Shown here piece by piece: positions 1 to 7,735 of a stretch of DNA of 14,260 nt. The stretch lies in assembly GCA_025936015.1 (NCBI GenBank), contig JAICUE010000019.1:1-14260 (forward strand), written 5' to 3'. The position numbers were made by a program, and so were the translations under genes. The stretch is from Gemmatimonadaceae bacterium. Its GTDB lineage: Bacteria > Gemmatimonadota > Gemmatimonadetes > Gemmatimonadales > Gemmatimonadaceae. Under the pieces are notes generated by a model that saw only the letters and a program-made list of their open reading frames with translations, was not told the DNA's origin and ran no database searches. The stretch's first letter is position 1. Every line of letters begins with the position of its first letter.

Positions 1-63
1 GATAGCATCGAGGCCGTCTGCGCCGAGAAGGATGAGCAGGAAGGGTTGCTGGATTACGACTGA
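1..63 (+). CDS. C-terminal end of an unidentified upstream gene (partial)
   Basis: Frame 1 is open from the window edge and ends at TGA 61-63. It encodes 20 residues ending in EGLLDYD. Third codon positions are G or C in about 16 of 20 codons, as in the neighbouring genes, and the next gene starts 29 bases downstream on the same strand. That spacing fits an operon with the epimerase that follows. Too little sequence is present to name the product. Given the context, a polysaccharide-related enzyme is possible but not shown. The fragment could also be chance open frame. Confidence 0.5.
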   Translation, partial: DSIEAVCAEKDEQEGLLDYD

Positions 64-92
64 CTACACCGCCCGACGCGGGGAGGGGAGTG

Positions 93-1106
93 ATGGCGAA
101 CCATGCATTGGTGACAGGCGGCGCGGGCTTCATCGGAAGCCACGTGGTCGATTCGCTGCTCGACAGCGGGTGGACCGTGACCACGGTCGACAACTTCGAC
201 GATTTCTATGCGCCGGCACAGAAGCGGCGCAACAGTGCGCCACACAGCGACTACTCGCAGTATCGACTCGTCGAGGCGGACATTCGCGACGAGGCCGCGC
301 TCGAACGAAACCTGCGCGATGATTACCAGGTGATCGTGCATCTCGCCGCGCGAGCCGGCGTGCGCCCGTCGATCGAACAGCCGATCCTCTACCAGGAGGT
401 CAACGTTCGCGGCACCCACAACATGCTCGAGTTCGCGCGCCGTCGCGGCATCCGCCAGTTCGTCTTCGCGTCGTCGAGCAGCGTGTACGGAATCAACCCT
501 GATGTTCCATGGCGCGAGGAGGACCACGTCCTCATGCCGATCAGTCCGTACGCGAGCACCAAGGTGAGCGGCGAGCTCCTCGGGCACGTCTACAGCCGGC
601 TATTCGGAATCCGCGTGCTCGCGCTGCGCTTCTTCACCGTCTACGGTCCGCGGCAGCGTCCCGACCTCGCCATCCACAAGTTTGCGAAGTTGATGCAGGC
701 CGGACTTCCCGTTCCGCTTTTTGGCGATGGCGGCACTCGCCGCGACTACACCTATATCGACGACATCGTCAGCGGCATTCTTGGCGCGATGGCGTACGAC
801 AAGTCCGACTACGAGGTCGTCAACCTCGGCAACAATCGCACAGTCAGCCTCTGCGAGCTCGTCCTCGCCCTCGAGACTGTCTTCGGGATCGACGCCGAAC
901 GTCAATGGCTGCCGACGCAACCGGGGGACGTTCCGCAGACGTGGGCCAGCGTGGACAAGGCGAGACGTCTCTTCGGTTACGAGCCGGCCACCGCGCTTCA
1001 CGACGGTCTCACCAACTTCGCCGGCTGGCTGTTCGGGACCGCGGACAACGACCGGCGTCGTTACCCAGCCCCCGCGCGCCCCGTGGCGGTGCCCGTCCCG
1101 CGTTAG
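93..1106 (+). CDS. NAD-dependent sugar epimerase, UDP-glucuronate 4-epimerase type
   Basis: This is a 337-residue short-chain (extended SDR) nucleotide-sugar epimerase, probably interconverting UDP-glucuronate and UDP-galacturonate for surface polysaccharide. Visible motifs are the Rossmann NAD-binding GGAGFIG at residues 9-15, SSSSVYG at 127-133 and the catalytic Tyr-x-x-x-Lys as YASTK (Y153, K157). The stretches VDNFDDFY near 33-39 and FFTVYGPRQRPDLAIHKF near 180-197 are typical of the UDP-glucuronate 4-epimerase (CapI/GAE) branch rather than GalE. The length matches the family. ATG 93 is chosen because GGAGG at 82-86 lies six bases upstream; an in-frame GTG at 90 would be too close. The C-terminal tail is Arg/Pro-rich and not conserved in the family. 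The TAG stop lies inside a GTTAGGC motif (1102-1108). The exact substrate is inferred. Confidence 0.92.
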   Translation: MANHALVTGGAGFIGSHVVDSLLDSGWTVTTVDNFDDFYAPAQKRRNSAPHSDYSQYRLVEADIRDEAALERNLRDDYQVIVHLAARAGVRPSIEQPILYQEVNVRGTHNMLEFARRRGIRQFVFASSSSVYGINPDVPWREEDHVLMPISPYASTKVSGELLGHVYSRLFGIRVLALRFFTVYGPRQRPDLAIHKFAKLMQAGLPVPLFGDGGTRRDYTYIDDIVSGILGAMAYDKSDYEVVNLGNNRTVSLCELVLALETVFGIDAERQWLPTQPGDVPQTWASVDKARRLFGYEPATALHDGLTNFAGWLFGTADNDRRRYPAPARPVAVPVPR

Positions 1107-1132
1107 GCAGCGCATGCCAGGAGCGAAATGAA

Positions 1133-1164
1133 GAACGGCACCCGCGGATCCGCGGGTGCCGTTC
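1133..1164. terminator. Perfect 32-nt palindrome, probable bidirectional terminator
   Basis: The arm GAACGGCACCCGCGGA (1133-1148) is followed directly by its exact reverse complement (1149-1164). It sits between two convergent genes that stop at 1106 and 1187, the usual place for a shared terminator. The flanking T tract on the + side is weak (CGCTTTCC). As RNA it would fold into a very stable hairpin with a small loop. Terminator function is inferred from structure and position. Confidence 0.75.
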
Positions 1165-1186
1165 GCTTTCCGGTCCGGTGGCGGCG

Positions 1187-1948
1187 TCAGGCCTTCTCGA
1201 GCAATGCGGTCGTGGCGTACACCGCCTCTACTCGACGCCCATAGGTCCTGACCACCGCGAAGCGCAGCGCCTCGAGCGCCGACGCGAACATGAAGAGGCA
1301 CGTCGAGACGACGATGCGCAAATCGAGCAGGAGGTTTGCGTGCTCGATGTAGAAGCGATCATACGCGAGCTTGCGCCGGACATCGAGCTCGGACAGGTCG
1401 GGCGGCAGTTGGACCTGCGCGAGTCCCGTAAGGCCCGGGCGCACGGCTAGCCGGTCCATGTAATTCGGAATCGTCGCCGCCAGCTCGGGTACGATCTCCG
1501 GCCGCTCGGGTCGCGGGCCAATGATGCACATCTCGCCGCGGAGGACATTGAGCAGCTGTGGGAGCTCGTCGAGATGGGTGTCGCGCAGCAGGCGACCGAC
1601 CGGCGTCACCCGCGGATCACCGGGGCCCGACCAGACCGCACCCGTGCGCTCCTCACAGTTCGCGACCATCGTCCGCAGCTTGATCATGTCGAATACCTTT
1701 CCGTTCCGCCCGACGCGGCGCTGCCGATAGAACGCGCCGCCAGGCGATGTCAGCGACACCGCGAGCCCGAGAATCGCCAGCACTATCGCGACCGGGATGA
1801 AGAACACGAGCGCCACGAGCCATTCGATCGCCACCTTGAACGGGACGTACGCGGTCGCCTTGACGTTCACCTCCGCCGGCGCAGTCAGCTCGAGTGGTCG
1901 GGTATACTGACTCGCGCGCTGAACGGCGGCATTGCTCGCGTACATCAT
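1187..1948 (-). CDS. Undecaprenyl-phosphate sugar-1-phosphate transferase (bacterial sugar transferase)
   Basis: This 253-residue enzyme of the Bac_transf family (PF02397) would transfer a sugar-1-phosphate from a nucleotide sugar to undecaprenyl phosphate, the first membrane step of capsule, exopolysaccharide or O-antigen assembly. It has one hydrophobic helix at about 39-66, then KLRTM (90-94), the catalytic Asp-Glu pair in HLDELPQ (D127, E128), IGPRPERP (143-150) and RPGLTGLAQV (170-179). It lacks the four extra N-terminal membrane helices of WcaJ/WbaP and so resembles the minimal PglC type. The start is supported by AGGAG on the minus strand (complement of 1957-1961), eight bases before ATG. 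It lies 48 bases downstream of the glycosyltransferase and is probably in its operon. The sugar used cannot be told from sequence. Confidence 0.93.
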   Translation of the reverse strand: MMYASNAAVQRASQYTRPLELTAPAEVNVKATAYVPFKVAIEWLVALVFFIPVAIVLAILGLAVSLTSPGGAFYRQRRVGRNGKVFDMIKLRTMVANCEERTGAVWSGPGDPRVTPVGRLLRDTHLDELPQLLNVLRGEMCIIGPRPERPEIVPELAATIPNYMDRLAVRPGLTGLAQVQLPPDLSELDVRRKLAYDRFYIEHANLLLDLRIVVSTCLFMFASALEALRFAVVRTYGRRVEAVYATTALLEKA

Positions 1949-1996
1949 GTGAGTTGCTCCTCTGGGTGGAGAGTTCGTGATGCGGTGGCGCGGCAG

Positions 1997-3172
1997 TCAG
2001 TGGGTGAGTGTCTCGATCGAAGGGAAGTGCGCGACGGGGAGATGTGCGGGCTGGCGCTCGGCCACGACTCGCGCGCCGAGCACGCGTTCGTAGACGCCGA
2101 CTGTCTGGGCGAGCATGCGCTCGAAGGTGAACGCGCTCTCGTAACGCCCGCGTCCCGCCGAGCCGAGTCGTTGTCGCAGCGCGCCGTCGGCGAGCAGCGG
2201 CTCCAGCGCGTGCGCCAGCGCGCTCACGTCACGCGGCCTGACGACGGATCCGGTCACGCCGTCCTGCACCGACTCCGCTGCGCCGCCGACGCGCGATGTG
2301 ACGACGGGAAGCCCGGCGCGCATCGCTTCGAGAATGCTTCGCGGGAATCCTTCCCAGTTCGAGATCAGCAGGAACAGCTGCGCCTTCGACAGTCGGCGCG
2401 CGACATCCTGACGCGCGCCACTGAACTGCACGCGCGACGCGATGCCAAGCCCGCGAACGAGCTCGCGCGCGTCTTCGAGCAGTGGCCCGTCGCCGATCAG
2501 CTCGAGGGTCCACGGCATCGCGCTCAAGCGGCCGAGCGCGCGCAATAGTGTGCCGTGATCCTTCTGCTCCTCGAACCGCGCGACCATCACGAGGTGCGGG
2601 GGCGAGCGATGCGGCTCCGCGCGCAGCTCGCGCGGAACGTCAGGCATGCCGTTGTGCACCGCGACAACCTTCGCCGACGGTGCGACGCCGTTCTTCAGCG
2701 CGAGCTCGCGGTCGTACTCCGACACCGTGATGATGCTGTCGGCGAATGGACCGGCCGCTCGCTCAGCCCACAGATGGACCCGCGCCGCCGCCGGCGGCAC
2801 GCCGTCCGTGAACGACCATCCGTGCGCGGTGAATACGACCGGAACCCCGAGCGAGCTCGCGGCCATTCGCCCGAGCCATCCCGCTTTCGTCGAATGCGTC
2901 GAGACGAGCGTCGGCCGGAGACGCTTCAATACATGGCGCAGCTCGAAGAACGCGCGCGCATCGGCGAGCGGGCGAATGGGGCGCGCCAGGTGTTCGAGCG
3001 CGATGAATGGGATCAGTCGTTCGGCAAGCTGCTCGGTGAAGCAGCCCGTCCCGCCGGTGAGCACGGTGACGCTGTGTCCCGACGATTGCATGGCCATCGC
3101 GAGATCACGAACATGCACCAGCGCGCCGCCAATTCGATCCGCGCGTGTGACGACGTAAACGAGTCGCACCAT
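1997..3172 (-). CDS. GT4-type glycosyltransferase (group 1)
   Basis: This 391-residue GT-B fold glycosyltransferase probably adds a sugar to the lipid-linked polysaccharide precursor on the cytoplasmic face. The N-terminal half has the acceptor-side pattern with a Gly-Gly loop (RIGGALVH, 13-20) and THSTKAG (92-98). The C-terminal half has VHNGM (172-176), ARFEEQKDH (198-206), GDGP (227-230) and the nucleotide-sugar binding Glu-x7-Glu motif in NWEGFPRSILEAMRAG (E274, E282). The length is normal for GT4. Two adjacent starts are possible: ATG at 3172 and GTG at 3169. GGAGG on the minus strand (complement of 3175-3179) is two bases from the ATG but five from the GTG, so the GTG may be the real start. 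It is the first gene of a minus-strand unit with the sugar transferase. Donor and acceptor are unknown. Confidence 0.93.
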   Translation of the reverse strand: MVRLVYVVTRADRIGGALVHVRDLAMAMQSSGHSVTVLTGGTGCFTEQLAERLIPFIALEHLARPIRPLADARAFFELRHVLKRLRPTLVSTHSTKAGWLGRMAASSLGVPVVFTAHGWSFTDGVPPAAARVHLWAERAAGPFADSIITVSEYDRELALKNGVAPSAKVVAVHNGMPDVPRELRAEPHRSPPHLVMVARFEEQKDHGTLLRALGRLSAMPWTLELIGDGPLLEDARELVRGLGIASRVQFSGARQDVARRLSKAQLFLLISNWEGFPRSILEAMRAGLPVVTSRVGGAAESVQDGVTGSVVRPRDVSALAHALEPLLADGALRQRLGSAGRGRYESAFTFERMLAQTVGVYERVLGARVVAERQPAHLPVAHFPSIETLTH

Positions 3173-3569
3173 CTCCTCCGCAATGACAGAGCGTTCGAGG
3201 CGTCACGCTGTCGTGACGACGGCGCGCGATGCACGACGCGTGCGGCGATGGTGTATTTCGCTAACGTGCTGATGGCGGCTGACTTGGGCGCGACAGCCGC
3301 GCCCCTCATACGCGCGACTTGCGGCGAGACCACAACGGTTGCTGTTGCACGGCGCCGACAGCGTTAGGGTGTGGCGGCCGCGAGCCACGCTGTTGCGTGC
3401 GGACTGCAACCGAGAGCGGCGCCGCGGCGCGGGCAGAGGCGCAAATGACTGCGCTGGTTGCAGTTGAGCGCCACGCGGTACGCCGCATGGATCGTGCATC
3501 GCGCCCCGGCATCCGTTATCGCAGTCTCTTCAGGTCAACCACCGGGGTGATACGACCCTGGGAGGACGC
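3173..3569. promoter_or_regulatory. Divergent intergenic region between glycosyltransferase and Big_2 lipoprotein genes
   Basis: This gap of nearly 400 bases must hold promoters for both divergent genes, but I cannot place a convincing -35/-10 pair in either direction. It contains a 7-bp inverted repeat (3201-3218), a near copy of the window-wide motif (CGTTAGGG at 3362-3369) and five GTTGC/GCAAC elements at 3338, 3344, 3392, 3406 and 3457. GTTGC at 3392-3396 and GCAAC at 3406-3410 form an inverted pair with a nine-base spacer. GGAGG at 3561-3565 is the ribosome binding site of the lipoprotein gene. No coding frame here looks real. Confidence 0.55.
3201..3218. promoter_or_regulatory. 7-bp inverted repeat upstream of the glycosyltransferase
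   Basis: CGTCACG (3201-3207) and CGTGACG (3212-3218) are exact reverse complements separated by CTGT. The element lies about 29 bases upstream of the glycosyltransferase start, within its probable leader. It could be an operator or a small RNA hairpin. The sequence alone does not decide. Confidence 0.4.
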
Positions 3570-6500
3570 ATGCGAATTCAGGGGATGCTGTCGATCATCA
3601 GCGCGTGCACGCTGTCGCTGTTTGCCGCCGCGTGCGGTGAAACCGGTGCGCCGCGAGCGGCACCGACTGCGCCGACGGTTGGCGGCCTGACGCCGCCGGA
3701 GTTCGCGATCACCGACAGTCGCGATGACGCCGGTATCGCGCACTTCTATTTCCTCGAGCCTGTCGATCGCCGACCGAAGGGAAAGACCCTCGGCCCCGCG
3801 GACAAGTCGCTCGAAAACAATCTCGCCCTCGAGATCTGCCAATGGCTCGGCGATCATTGCGCCCAGCCGTTTCTCGCGCGCTACACGAAGACCAGCGGCG
3901 TCGGCAAGGAACGCCTGCAGCTCGATGACGACGATGACTTCTACAAGGTTCGCTGGTACACGTCGAAGTTCCCGAGCATCGACGCTGGCGAGACCTATCG
4001 CCTGACGGTGCTCGCCGCTGGCATTCCCCTCGGCAGCGCCGACGTGAAGATCGTCAAGAACAACAAGGAGACGAAGTCGCTCGACAAGAGCGACTTCGTC
4101 GGTCTCCGCGATGACGAGGGATTGACCATCCGCTTCTATATAGAAAGGTGCGGCGTCTACATACTCGGCGCGACCGGCGGCACCGCGACGCCCTGCACGA
4201 GCGGCAGCGTCCTCGCGACGTCGAGTGAGAGCGTTGCGCTGGTCTTCCCTGATGGCGCGGTCGGCTCGAATACGAAAGTGACGGTGGCTCCCGCGGCCGG
4301 TGCGGCGAGCGATGCCGGTCTCGCCGGCGGTCCGTTTGCGTTTACACCGTCGGCGGTGAACCTCAAGCAGCCCGTCACGCTGTCGATGCGCTACGTTCCC
4401 ACGAAGCTGCCCGGCTCGACCGCAGATGCGCCGCTGGCAGCGTACGAATTGCGTGACGGCGTCTGGCACCTGGCCGGTCCCGTCACGAACGACGCTGATC
4501 ACGACCGACTCGCCGTCGATGTCGCGCACTTCGGGCAATACGCCGCGTTGACGCCCGTTGCGTCCGTCTCCCTCGTCATGCCGAGTACGCCGCTCGTCGT
4601 TGGCGCGAAAGCAACGCCGACGGCCGTCGTCGTCGATGCGCTCGGCCGTGTGCTCGAGCACCGTCAGCTCGACTGGTCGGTGTTCCCCGCCGGGATCGTC
4701 TCTCTCGATGCGAGCGGTGTCGTCACCGCGCTCAGTGCCGGCGAGGCCACTGTTACCGTTACGAGCGAGGGCCAGCGCGCTGCCGCGACCATTACCGTCG
4801 CCGCGCCGAAGCCGGCCTCGGTCGTGGTCGCCGGCGCTGGAGCCGCGCCCATTAGCGTTGGCCAGAACGCCCAGCTGTCGGCAACCGCCCTCGATGCCAA
4901 CGGCGCGGCGATGTCGGGTGTCGGCGCGACGTGGGCAACTTCGAGCGACGCAGTCGCGTCGGTCGATGCCAATGGGCTCGTCACGGCGAAGGCGCCGGGT
5001 GAGGCGACGATCTCGGCGACGATGGATGGAGTCGTCGGCAGCGTGAAGATCACCGTCATCCCGCTCCCGATCACGTCGATCGTGGTGGCGTCGAGCGTCA
5101 CTGGTCCACTCGTGATCGGCGCGACGCGACAGCTGTCCGCCACGGTGTGGAATGGAACAACCCAACTACTCGATCGCGCCGTCACCTGGAGCTCCTCGGC
5201 ACCTGGAGTGATCAGCGTCGACGCAAACGGCCTGGTCACCGCCGTCAAGGCTGGCGACGCGACGATCTCGGCCACCGCCGAGAACATCACCGGAACGTTA
5301 GGCCTCACGGCACAGCTGCCGCCGATCACGGCGGTCGATGTCACGCCCCCGGCCGCGACGATCCTCGTCGGCGGCGTCCAGCAGCTGACCGCGGTCGCGA
5401 TGTCCGGCTCGATTGCGCAGCCGGGACGCGAGGTTGCCTGGACCTCGTCGAACGATGCCGTCGCGACGGTCGATGCTCACGGACTCGTCACGGCCAGGTC
5501 GCCGGGCGGCGCTACCATCCACGCGACGGTGGACGCCGTGAGCGGGGCGAGCGCGATCACCGTCAACCCGGTCGTTGTCCCGGTCACGTCGGTCGTCGTG
5601 AGCTCGCCGGTCATGGGCCCCCTCGATGTCGGCTCGACTCGCGCGCTGACGGCAGCGGCCTACAACGGAAGCACCCAGCTGTTCGGCCGCACGATCAGCT
5701 GGATCTCGTCGAACACCGACGTGATGACTGTTGCGGGCGATGGCGTCGTCACCGCGGTCAGCGCCGGCACAGCGACGATCAGCGCGATCGTGGAGGGCGT
5801 CTCCGGCACCAGCAGCATCTCGACGCATGCGATGATCTTCGGGCCGTACCATATCGACCAGAGCCTCTTCAACGCGCCCTTCACCGGTGCGCTGCGTGAG
5901 CTCAAGCCCACTGACGGAATCGCCATGCTCGATGCGGCACGGCAGGCGGGATTCCGCCTGATCATCACCCCGGTGAGCGGTCGGTCGAAGTTCCAGGATC
6001 CGGTTACCGGACGATTCCGGCTCGACCTGTGGAAGCTGCAGCTCGACCGGTTCATGTCGATGGACTTCCGCCCGTACATCGCGGACGGCACGATCATCGG
6101 CATCTACCTGATCGACGAGCCGATGGATCCGACTAACTGGGTCAACAAGAATGATTGCATGACCGACGGCATGACGCCGACATGTTTGCTCGACGCGCAG
6201 GGCGATACGATTCGCGATCCGGGTGAGCCGGTGTCCTACGCCGATATCGACGCCGCGGCGGCATACGCCGAGCGGTATTTCCCCGGCGTGCCGATGGGTG
6301 TCGGGTCGCGCCCCTCGCAGCTGCTGCCCGGTGCACCCTTCCAGAATCTCGACTTCGGCCTGGCGCAGTACACGACGAACAAGAAGGATGCGTCGGGGAA
6401 CGTGCTCACCGCCGACCAGTTCGTCGCCTACGAAGTCGCCGCCGCCCGCCAGGCGCGGCTCGGCCTCCAGCTGAGCATCAACGTCATCGCCGGAAACGCC

Positions 6501-6716
6501 GGCGCCGCAGTGCTCCCGACCCAGCTGCGAAGCTGGGGGATCATGATGGCGAACGAGCCCTATGCCTGTGCACTGACCATGTGGAAGTGGGATTCTGCCG
6601 ACAAGGGCTCGGCGGAGTACAACAGCTACTGGACCGACCTGTCGAACGTGGCGGCACTGCGGGATGTCGCCGCGGCAGCGGCCAGGCATCGGCCGGTGCC
6701 GTGCCGCCCGCAATGA
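3570..6716 (+). CDS. Predicted lipoprotein: ZU5-like region, five Big_2 Ig-like domains and a C-terminal glycosidase-like domain
   Basis: The protein has 1048 residues. A signal peptide (1-21) ends in FAAAC; C22 would be lipidated, though Ala rather than Leu/Val/Ile at -3 makes the lipobox atypical. Residues 45-200 are a region I do not recognise. Residues 213-328 (FPDGAVGSNTKVTV, then a Tyr/Trp-rich strand pattern) resemble a ZU5 domain. Five Big_2-type repeats follow at about 330-411, 415-497, 501-582, 586-668 and 671-753, each with a VDANGLVTA-like core and a GxATIxAT-like strand. Residues 755-1040 form a separate domain with LIDEPMDPTNW (E850), LSINV (968-972) and NEPYACALTMWKWD (E996). 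This pattern suggests a TIM-barrel glycosidase-like fold, and the domain is repeated in the next gene. A role at the cell surface, binding or trimming polysaccharide, is inferred. GGAGG four bases before ATG supports the start. Confidence 0.85.
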   Translation: MRIQGMLSIISACTLSLFAAACGETGAPRAAPTAPTVGGLTPPEFAITDSRDDAGIAHFYFLEPVDRRPKGKTLGPADKSLENNLALEICQWLGDHCAQPFLARYTKTSGVGKERLQLDDDDDFYKVRWYTSKFPSIDAGETYRLTVLAAGIPLGSADVKIVKNNKETKSLDKSDFVGLRDDEGLTIRFYIERCGVYILGATGGTATPCTSGSVLATSSESVALVFPDGAVGSNTKVTVAPAAGAASDAGLAGGPFAFTPSAVNLKQPVTLSMRYVPTKLPGSTADAPLAAYELRDGVWHLAGPVTNDADHDRLAVDVAHFGQYAALTPVASVSLVMPSTPLVVGAKATPTAVVVDALGRVLEHRQLDWSVFPAGIVSLDASGVVTALSAGEATVTVTSEGQRAAATITVAAPKPASVVVAGAGAAPISVGQNAQLSATALDANGAAMSGVGATWATSSDAVASVDANGLVTAKAPGEATISATMDGVVGSVKITVIPLPITSIVVASSVTGPLVIGATRQLSATVWNGTTQLLDRAVTWSSSAPGVISVDANGLVTAVKAGDATISATAENITGTLGLTAQLPPITAVDVTPPAATILVGGVQQLTAVAMSGSIAQPGREVAWTSSNDAVATVDAHGLVTARSPGGATIHATVDAVSGASAITVNPVVVPVTSVVVSSPVMGPLDVGSTRALTAAAYNGSTQLFGRTISWISSNTDVMTVAGDGVVTAVSAGTATISAIVEGVSGTSSISTHAMIFGPYHIDQSLFNAPFTGALRELKPTDGIAMLDAARQAGFRLIITPVSGRSKFQDPVTGRFRLDLWKLQLDRFMSMDFRPYIADGTIIGIYLIDEPMDPTNWVNKNDCMTDGMTPTCLLDAQGDTIRDPGEPVSYADIDAAAAYAERYFPGVPMGVGSRPSQLLPGAPFQNLDFGLAQYTTNKKDASGNVLTADQFVAYEVAAARQARLGLQLSINVIAGNAGAAVLPTQLRSWGIMMANEPYACALTMWKWDSADKGSAEYNSYWTDLSNVAALRDVAAAAARHRPVPCRPQ

Positions 6717-6740
6717 TCGCGGCGGCTGAACGTTAGGCCA

Positions 6741-6779
6741 GACGCCGGCTCGCGGAGATGTCGTCCGCGGGCCGGCGTC
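6741..6779 (+). terminator. 16-bp hairpin after the lipoprotein gene
   Basis: GACGCCGGCTCGCGGA (6741-6756) pairs with 6764-6779 through 15 Watson-Crick pairs and one G-U pair, leaving the loop GATGTCG. A GTTAGGC motif (6732-6738) lies two bases before it and the lipoprotein stop is at 6714-6716. The T tract after the stem is short (CTTCCC). It is probably a terminator or an intra-operon attenuator. The first in-frame ATG of the next ORF (6758) falls inside the loop, which argues against that ATG as the start. Confidence 0.65.
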
Positions 6780-6793
6780 CTTCCCATCACCAG

Positions 6794-7684
6794 GTGCCAT
6801 TCGATACCACCAACGACGCCGCTCGATTCCTCGCGGGGCTGCTGCTGCTCGGCGGACTCGCGCTGCGTCCGGCTCCCGCGTCCGCCCAGGCGCGCGTCGC
6901 CACCGGCGCCGGTCCCGGAGTTCCCTTCGGTCCGTGGCGACTTCCCGATTCGCTGTTCCATGCGCCGTTCACCGCGACCGTGCTCGCGCTCCGGCCGGGC
7001 GATGCGATCGCTCGGCTCGACGCGGCCCGCCGTGCGCATATCCAGGTCTTCATCATTCTCGAGCGATCGCGGCGCAACCACCAGCGAGCGGACAAGTCGT
7101 TCGACCTCGTCGCCTGGAAGCGCGAGATCGTGGCGTTTCGCGGCGTCGACTTCAGCTCGTACGTCGCCGACGGTACGGTCCTCGGCCACATCCTCATCGA
7201 CGAGCCCCACGACCCGACGAACTGGAACGGCGCGCCGGTGCCTTACGCGATCATCGACTCGGCCGCGGCATTCAGCAAGTCGCTGTGGCCCACGCTGCCG
7301 GTCGGCGTCACCTCGCCTCCTACCTTCCTTGCACAGGCGCCACTGCCATCGATTGACTGGAGCTTCGCGCAATACCGGCCGAACAAGGGAGAGATCAACG
7401 CGTGGCTGGCGATGCAGCGCTCGGCAGCCGAGCGCAGCGGGTTGGCGCTCGTGCTCAGCATCAACGTCCTCGACGCGAACGGGCACGACGCGCCGCTCGC
7501 CGCTTCGGAGCTGCAACGCATCGGCGTTGCGATGTCTGCCGAACCGGGACTCTGCGCGCTCACGATGTGGAAGTATGACGACCGCCGGCCGGAGTACTTC
7601 GAGCGTGCCGATGTCCAGCGCGCCGTGGCCGCGATCGCGGCGGTCGCATCCACCGGCTCCGCGCGATCGTGCCGCCGTCGCTGA
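6794..7684 (+). CDS. Secreted stand-alone paralogue of the lipoprotein's C-terminal glycosidase-like domain
   Basis: The protein has 296 residues if started at GTG 6794. A Sec signal peptide runs through FLAGLLLLGGLAL to PASAQA, with cleavage likely after ASA near residue 31. The rest aligns by eye along its whole length with residues 757-1008 of the preceding protein. Shared elements are FGPW/FGPY, SLFxAPFT, LDAARxA, DFxxYxADGT, LIDEPxDPTNW (E137 here), AQYxxNK, LSINVxxxxG and EPxxCALTMWKxD (E250 here). The two Glu-Pro motifs would suit the acid/base and nucleophile of a retaining glycosidase. This is inference, as I recognise no named family. The longer ATG start at 6758 lies in a hairpin loop with no spaced ribosome binding site. 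GTG 6794 also lacks a clear Shine-Dalgarno, so the start is uncertain. The C-terminus ends in SCRRR. Confidence 0.8.
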   Translation: MPFDTTNDAARFLAGLLLLGGLALRPAPASAQARVATGAGPGVPFGPWRLPDSLFHAPFTATVLALRPGDAIARLDAARRAHIQVFIILERSRRNHQRADKSFDLVAWKREIVAFRGVDFSSYVADGTVLGHILIDEPHDPTNWNGAPVPYAIIDSAAAFSKSLWPTLPVGVTSPPTFLAQAPLPSIDWSFAQYRPNKGEINAWLAMQRSAAERSGLALVLSINVLDANGHDAPLAASELQRIGVAMSAEPGLCALTMWKYDDRRPEYFERADVQRAVAAIAAVASTGSARSCRRR

Positions 7685-7714
7685 CGGCCCCCCCAGGCGT
7701 CGTGTTAGGCGGCA

Positions 7715-7735
7715 GCCCGCGTCGCGTCAGCGGGC
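7715..7735. terminator. Short hairpin between convergent genes
   Basis: GCCCGC (7715-7720) and GCGGGC (7730-7735) are reverse complements with a nine-base loop that includes the stop of the histidine kinase gene (7727-7729). A GTTAGGC motif lies just before it (7704-7710). The stem is short and has no T tract, so terminator function is a weak inference from the convergent arrangement. Confidence 0.35.

Noticed and set aside
54..587. Minus-strand open frame opposite the first epimerase
   Set aside because: There is no recognisable motif or ribosome binding site, and it lies opposite a secure SDR gene.
3362..3369. CGTTAGGG as a tenth motif copy
   Set aside because: The last base differs from GTTAGGC, so it is listed only as a near match.
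3516..5165. Long minus-strand open frame (549 codons) opposite the lipoprotein gene
   Set aside because: It is Arg/Asp-rich with no domain pattern and lies opposite a gene with a signal peptide and clear repeats. It is the usual antisense artefact of high G+C DNA.
4559..5828. Tandem DNA repeat or CRISPR-like array
   Set aside because: The periodicity of about 250 bases reflects the five Ig-like protein domains; the DNA copies are diverged and coding.
5298..6800. Long minus-strand open frame (500 codons) opposite the lipoprotein's C-terminal half
   Set aside because: The composition is again Arg/Asp/His-rich with no motifs, and the + strand frame is supported by the paralogue.
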